Origin: ZC4RG20 sp963782445
GTDB lineage: Bacteria > Pseudomonadota > Gammaproteobacteria > Steroidobacterales > Rariloculaceae
Assembly: GCA_963782445.1 (NCBI GenBank)
Contig: CAWAJM010000001.1
Span: 3,286,001-3,350,000, forward strand
Direction: 5' to 3'
Length of the DNA: 64,000 nt
Shown here: in pieces, positions 61,054-64,000 of the stretch
Layout: each line of letters begins with the position of its first letter
Numbering within the stretch: the stretch's first letter is position 1
Position numbers and translations under genes: made by a program
The notes under the pieces: model-generated
Database searches by the model: none
What the model saw: only the letters and a program-made list of their open reading frames with translations
What the model was told of the DNA's origin: nothing

Positions 61054-62883
61054 ATGAGCAAACCGATCGAGGACTACGGTTACGTCGGCAACATGACGAC
61101 GGGCGCGCTCGTCGCGCGCGACGGCTCCATAGATTGGCTCTGCCTGCCGCGCTTCGACAGCGATGCCTGCTTCGCGGCCCTGCTCGGCGACGAGGAGCAC
61201 GGCTTCTGGCGCATCGCGCCGGCCGCGGAACCGCGCAAGGTGACGCGCCGGTACGTGCCCGGCACGGCCGTGCTCGAGACGACGTTCGAGACGGCGGACG
61301 GCAAGGCCACGGTCGTCGATTTCATGCCCTATACCGACGACGAGGAGTTCGTCGAGGTCGTGCGCCTCGTGCGCGCCGATGAGGGCGTCGTCCCCATGAA
61401 GATGGAGATCAAGATCCGCTTCGGCTACGGCCGCGTCGTGCCGTGGGTCCGGCGCCAGGAATACGGCCTGAATGCCGTCGCCGGGCCCGACGCCGTCGAG
61501 CTGCACACGCCCGTGCGTCTCGAGGGACGGGACTTCAGCACGGTCGCGGAGTTCGACGCGGGCGCGGCCGCGGTGCCGTTCGCGCTCTCGTATCACCCCT
61601 CCCATCGGGCGGGCCGCCGGCAGCACGACCAGGAAGGCCGGCTCGACGAGACGATCGAGAAATGGCGCCAGTGGTCGCAGCGCTGCCACTTCGAGCGCCC
61701 GGAGGCCCGGCGCTGGGCCGAGGCCGTCCAGCGCTCGGCCATTACGCTCAAGGCGCTGACCTTCACACCCACCGGCGGCATCGTGGCCGCGCCGACGACC
61801 TCGCTGCCGGAGCAGCTCGGCGGCCCGCGCAATTGGGACTATCGCTACTGCTGGATTCGGGACGCGACGCTCGCGCTGTATTCGCTGCTCATGTCCGGCT
61901 ACCGGCAGGAAGCCATCGAATGGCGCCAATGGCTGCTGCGCGCCGCGGCCGGAGATCCTCGCCAGCTGCAGATCATGTACGGGCTCAGCGGCGAGCGCAG
62001 GCTCACGGAGATCGAGCTCCCGTGGCTGCCGGGCTACGGCGGGAGCTGCCCGGTTCGCCTCGGCAACGCCGCGTTCGACCAGCGCCAGCTCGACGTCCCC
62101 GGCGAGCTCATGGATGTGCTGCACGTCGCGCGCAAATTCGATCTCGAGTTCAGCGACCACGCCTGGGAGCTGCAAAAAGCCATCCTCGGCCAGCTCGAGC
62201 AGGACTGGCACAAGCCCGACGAAGGCATTTGGGAGGTGCGCGGCGGCAAGCGCCACTTCACGTACTCCCGGCTCATGTGCTGGGTCGCGTTCGATCGAGC
62301 CGTGCGAGCCGTGGAAAAATTCGGCCTCGACGGGCCCGTCGAGCGCTGGCGCGCCGTGCGCAAGCAGATCCGCGAAGACATCGGCCACAACGGCTGGAAC
62401 GAGGAAAAGCGAAGCTTCGTGCAGTACTACGGCGGCAGCTCGATCGACGCTTCGCTGTTACTCATGGCGCAGGTCGGGTTCCTCTCGCCCGACGATCCGC
62501 GCTTCGCGGGCACGGTCGAAGCCGTCGAGCGCGAGCTCCTGCACGAGGGGCTCGTGCGGCGCTACCGCACCGAGGAGACGCCCGACGGGCTCGAGGGCGA
62601 CGAAGGTGTCTTCCTGGCCTGCAGCTTCTGGCTCGCGGATGCGTACGTGCTGCTCGGCCGCTACGACGACGCGGTCAACCTGTTCGAGCACCTGCTCGCG
62701 CTGCGCAACGACCTCGGCCTGCTCGCCGAGGAGTACGACCCGCGGCTCAAGCGCCAGCTCGGCAACTTTCCGCAGGCGTTCTCGCACATCGCGCTCATCA
62801 ACACGGCCCACAACCTCGCATCGGCGCGCGGCCCCGCGGCGCATCGCGCCGACGGCGACGAGGCGACGGCCGGGCCCGGCTGA
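61054..62883 (+). CDS. Glycoside hydrolase family 15 (glucoamylase/trehalase-like)
   Basis: 609 residues from ATG 61054. It begins with the family hallmark IEDYGYVGNMTTGALVARDGSIDWLCLPRFDS, an N-terminal beta-sandwich, and then the (alpha/alpha)6 barrel with RNWDYRYCWIRDATLALYSL near residue 262 and WEVRGGKRHFTYSRLMCWVAFDRA near 392, where the Glu of WEVRG is the likely general acid. The last conserved block is EEYDPRLKRQLGNFPQAFSHIALIN. Intracellular (no signal peptide). Relatives hydrolyse trehalose or short alpha-glucans; the neighbouring SDR fits a glucose product. Confidence 0.9.
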   Translation: MSKPIEDYGYVGNMTTGALVARDGSIDWLCLPRFDSDACFAALLGDEEHGFWRIAPAAEPRKVTRRYVPGTAVLETTFETADGKATVVDFMPYTDDEEFVEVVRLVRADEGVVPMKMEIKIRFGYGRVVPWVRRQEYGLNAVAGPDAVELHTPVRLEGRDFSTVAEFDAGAAAVPFALSYHPSHRAGRRQHDQEGRLDETIEKWRQWSQRCHFERPEARRWAEAVQRSAITLKALTFTPTGGIVAAPTTSLPEQLGGPRNWDYRYCWIRDATLALYSLLMSGYRQEAIEWRQWLLRAAAGDPRQLQIMYGLSGERRLTEIELPWLPGYGGSCPVRLGNAAFDQRQLDVPGELMDVLHVARKFDLEFSDHAWELQKAILGQLEQDWHKPDEGIWEVRGGKRHFTYSRLMCWVAFDRAVRAVEKFGLDGPVERWRAVRKQIREDIGHNGWNEEKRSFVQYYGGSSIDASLLLMAQVGFLSPDDPRFAGTVEAVERELLHEGLVRRYRTEETPDGLEGDEGVFLACSFWLADAYVLLGRYDDAVNLFEHLLALRNDLGLLAEEYDPRLKRQLGNFPQAFSHIALINTAHNLASARGPAAHRADGDEATAGPG

Positions 62884-62904
62884 CGCCTCGCCGAGCGGCC
62901 GCCG

Positions 62905-64000
62905 CTACTTCGGCGGCGGCCCCTGGCTCACCTGCACGAAGTCGTCGGGCCGCACCCACTTTGCGAATGCCTTCTCCACCTGCGCGGGCGAGAGCGCGAC
63001 GAAACGCTCGGCCGCGATCCGCGGCTCGTCGAGCGGCAGCTCATCGTCCACGCGCTGGATGAAGCCGCGTGCAATCTGGTGCTCGCCGGACTCTCCGAGC
63101 GGAATCTGGCGCAGCAGATAGGCCTTGACCCGGTGCAACTCCTCGGCCGGCACGGGATTGTTCTGCATGCGCGCGAACTCCTGCCGCACAATCTGCGCCG
63201 CCTTGTCGACATTCTGGGGATCGGAAGCGTATTGGGCGAGGAATACGCTGCGGTTGCGGCCGGCCTGAATGCCGCTCCCGACCGAATACACGAGCCCTTG
63301 CTTCTTGCGCAGCTCGACGCTGAGCCGCGCGGTATAGAACCCGCCGCCTAGCACGGCATTACCGAGCTCGAGCGCATAGTAATCCTCGTCGTGGCGCGTC
63401 AGCGTCATGACCTCGGCGAGCACGACGATGTCCTGAACGCGAGTCGAATCCGGTACCGCGACGACATGGCGCATATTGGGGGGCGCCTTCGGGAGCTCGG
63501 TCTCGGGTTTCGGACCCTTCGCGCTCCAATCGCCGAAGTATTTCTCGATGGTCTTGCGCGCCGCGTCTGGCGTCACGTTGCCGATCACGACGATCGTCGC
63601 GAGGTCGGGCCGGAACGCGTAGCGGTAATAGGCGACGGCGTCGTCGAGCGTGAGGCCCTTGACCGTCTCGGCCGTCGCATGGCGCAGGCTCGGGTCGTCT
63701 TTGGGCAGCAGGCTCTGCTTGAGCGAAAGCTGGGTCAGGAAGCTCGGGCTCTGATTGCGCGCCGCCGTGATCTGCGCGAGCTGCGCGCGCAAGATCTCGA
63801 ACGGCTGTTTCGGCAGCGCCGGGTGCAGCTCGTTCTCGGCCAACAGCTCGACGCCGCGATCGAAGTCGTTCGCAAGCACCTGGACGCCGAAGTCGCTGCC
63901 CGCATTCTCCATGGCGCCGATCGCATCGAGCGCCTGCTGAAACGCGAGCCGGTCGTGGTGCTCCGTGCCGTAATTGAAGAGCTGCTCGAGGATGTCGTCG
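62905..64000 (-). CDS. M16-family (insulinase-like) peptidase, C-terminal part; runs off the window
   Basis: At least 365 codons, open to the right edge. The visible part is the second half of an M16 zinc peptidase or processing-protease-like protein: DPSLRHATAETVKGLTLDD, VVIGNVTPDAARKTIEKYFG, VLGGGFYTARLSVELRKKQGLVYSV (the R/Y substrate-binding pair) and IVRQEFARMQNNPVPAEELHRVK. The HxxEH zinc site would lie upstream, outside the window, or in a partner subunit. Typically exported and located in the periplasm. Confidence 0.85.
   Translation of the reverse strand, partial: DDILEQLFNYGTEHHDRLAFQQALDAIGAMENAGSDFGVQVLANDFDRGVELLAENELHPALPKQPFEILRAQLAQITAARNQSPSFLTQLSLKQSLLPKDDPSLRHATAETVKGLTLDDAVAYYRYAFRPDLATIVVIGNVTPDAARKTIEKYFGDWSAKGPKPETELPKAPPNMRHVVAVPDSTRVQDIVVLAEVMTLTRHDEDYYALELGNAVLGGGFYTARLSVELRKKQGLVYSVGSGIQAGRNRSVFLAQYASDPQNVDKAAQIVRQEFARMQNNPVPAEELHRVKAYLLRQIPLGESGEHQIARGFIQRVDDELPLDEPRIAAERFVALSPAQVEKAFAKWVRPDDFVQVSQGPPPK

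Noticed and set aside
60901..62388. 495-codon minus-strand open frame, and a 539-codon plus-strand frame at 61443-63062
   Set aside because: Both overlap the GH15 gene, which carries the conserved family motifs in another frame.

Overview
The window is GC-rich, densely packed DNA from a chromosome of a free-living proteobacterium. A Steroidobacteraceae-like gammaproteobacterium is my best guess; I infer this from the secreted PQQ dehydrogenase, tannase/feruloyl esterase, arylsulfatase, MddA-like and MprF-type genes, and no marker gene proves it. There is no rRNA, no CRISPR array and no phage structural gene. Two tRNAs are present: Ala-CGC (minus strand) and Ser-UGA (plus strand).

Layout. (1) 1-16.4 kb: metabolic and secreted-enzyme genes (PQQ dehydrogenase, MHS-type transporter, MddA-like methyltransferase, two SAM methyltransferases, AraC regulator, metallo-beta-lactamase-fold hydrolase, tannase family, lectin-like protein). 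Scattered among them is an unusual number of gene remnants: ilvE, aspartic protease, TPR regulator, HepT, alpha/beta hydrolase, DUF222, DUF4159, methyltransferase and VOC fragments, most under 400 bp. A 140-bp palindromic element lies at 16.3 kb. (2) 16.5-19.5 kb: conserved housekeeping-like stretch (tRNA-Ala, YjbQ family, histidine-phosphatase family, membrane protein, TPR protein, tRNA-Ser). (3) 19.5-44.56 kb: a degraded defence island that starts just 3' of tRNA-Ser. It holds a truncated serine recombinase, IS66, a truncated McrB-like gene, an HNH plus frameshifted ATPase pair (Septu-like layout), a UvrD fragment, IS21, a Wadjet operon jetA-jetB-jetC with jetC cut by IS21, a run of nuclease-type genes (DUF6884, DUF4268/PD-(D/E)XK, GIY-YIG-like), a large TM0106-type nuclease-helicase followed by two PD-(D/E)XK nucleases, an HTH protein, TTCCCTG repeats and a helicase fragment. 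(4) 44.56-64 kb: chromosomal genes again: outer-membrane protein, MscS channel, arylsulfatase, sensor kinase, a cytochrome b / molybdopterin oxidoreductase pair (the oxidoreductase frameshifted), a large VirJ-MprF fusion, an SDR plus GH15 pair, and an M16 peptidase running off the right edge.

How it fits together. The island was probably a multi-layer anti-phage/anti-plasmid locus now being eroded: both insertion sequences join two unrelated truncated genes and have no matching target duplications, which points to IS-mediated deletion. The intact part most likely to be a little-described system is the nuclease/helicase set at 32.95-41.77 kb. Outside the island the most unusual single gene is the 1106-residue VirJ/AcvB-MprF fusion (56651-59971), which appears to put a lysyl-phosphatidylglycerol hydrolase, flippase and synthase on one chain.
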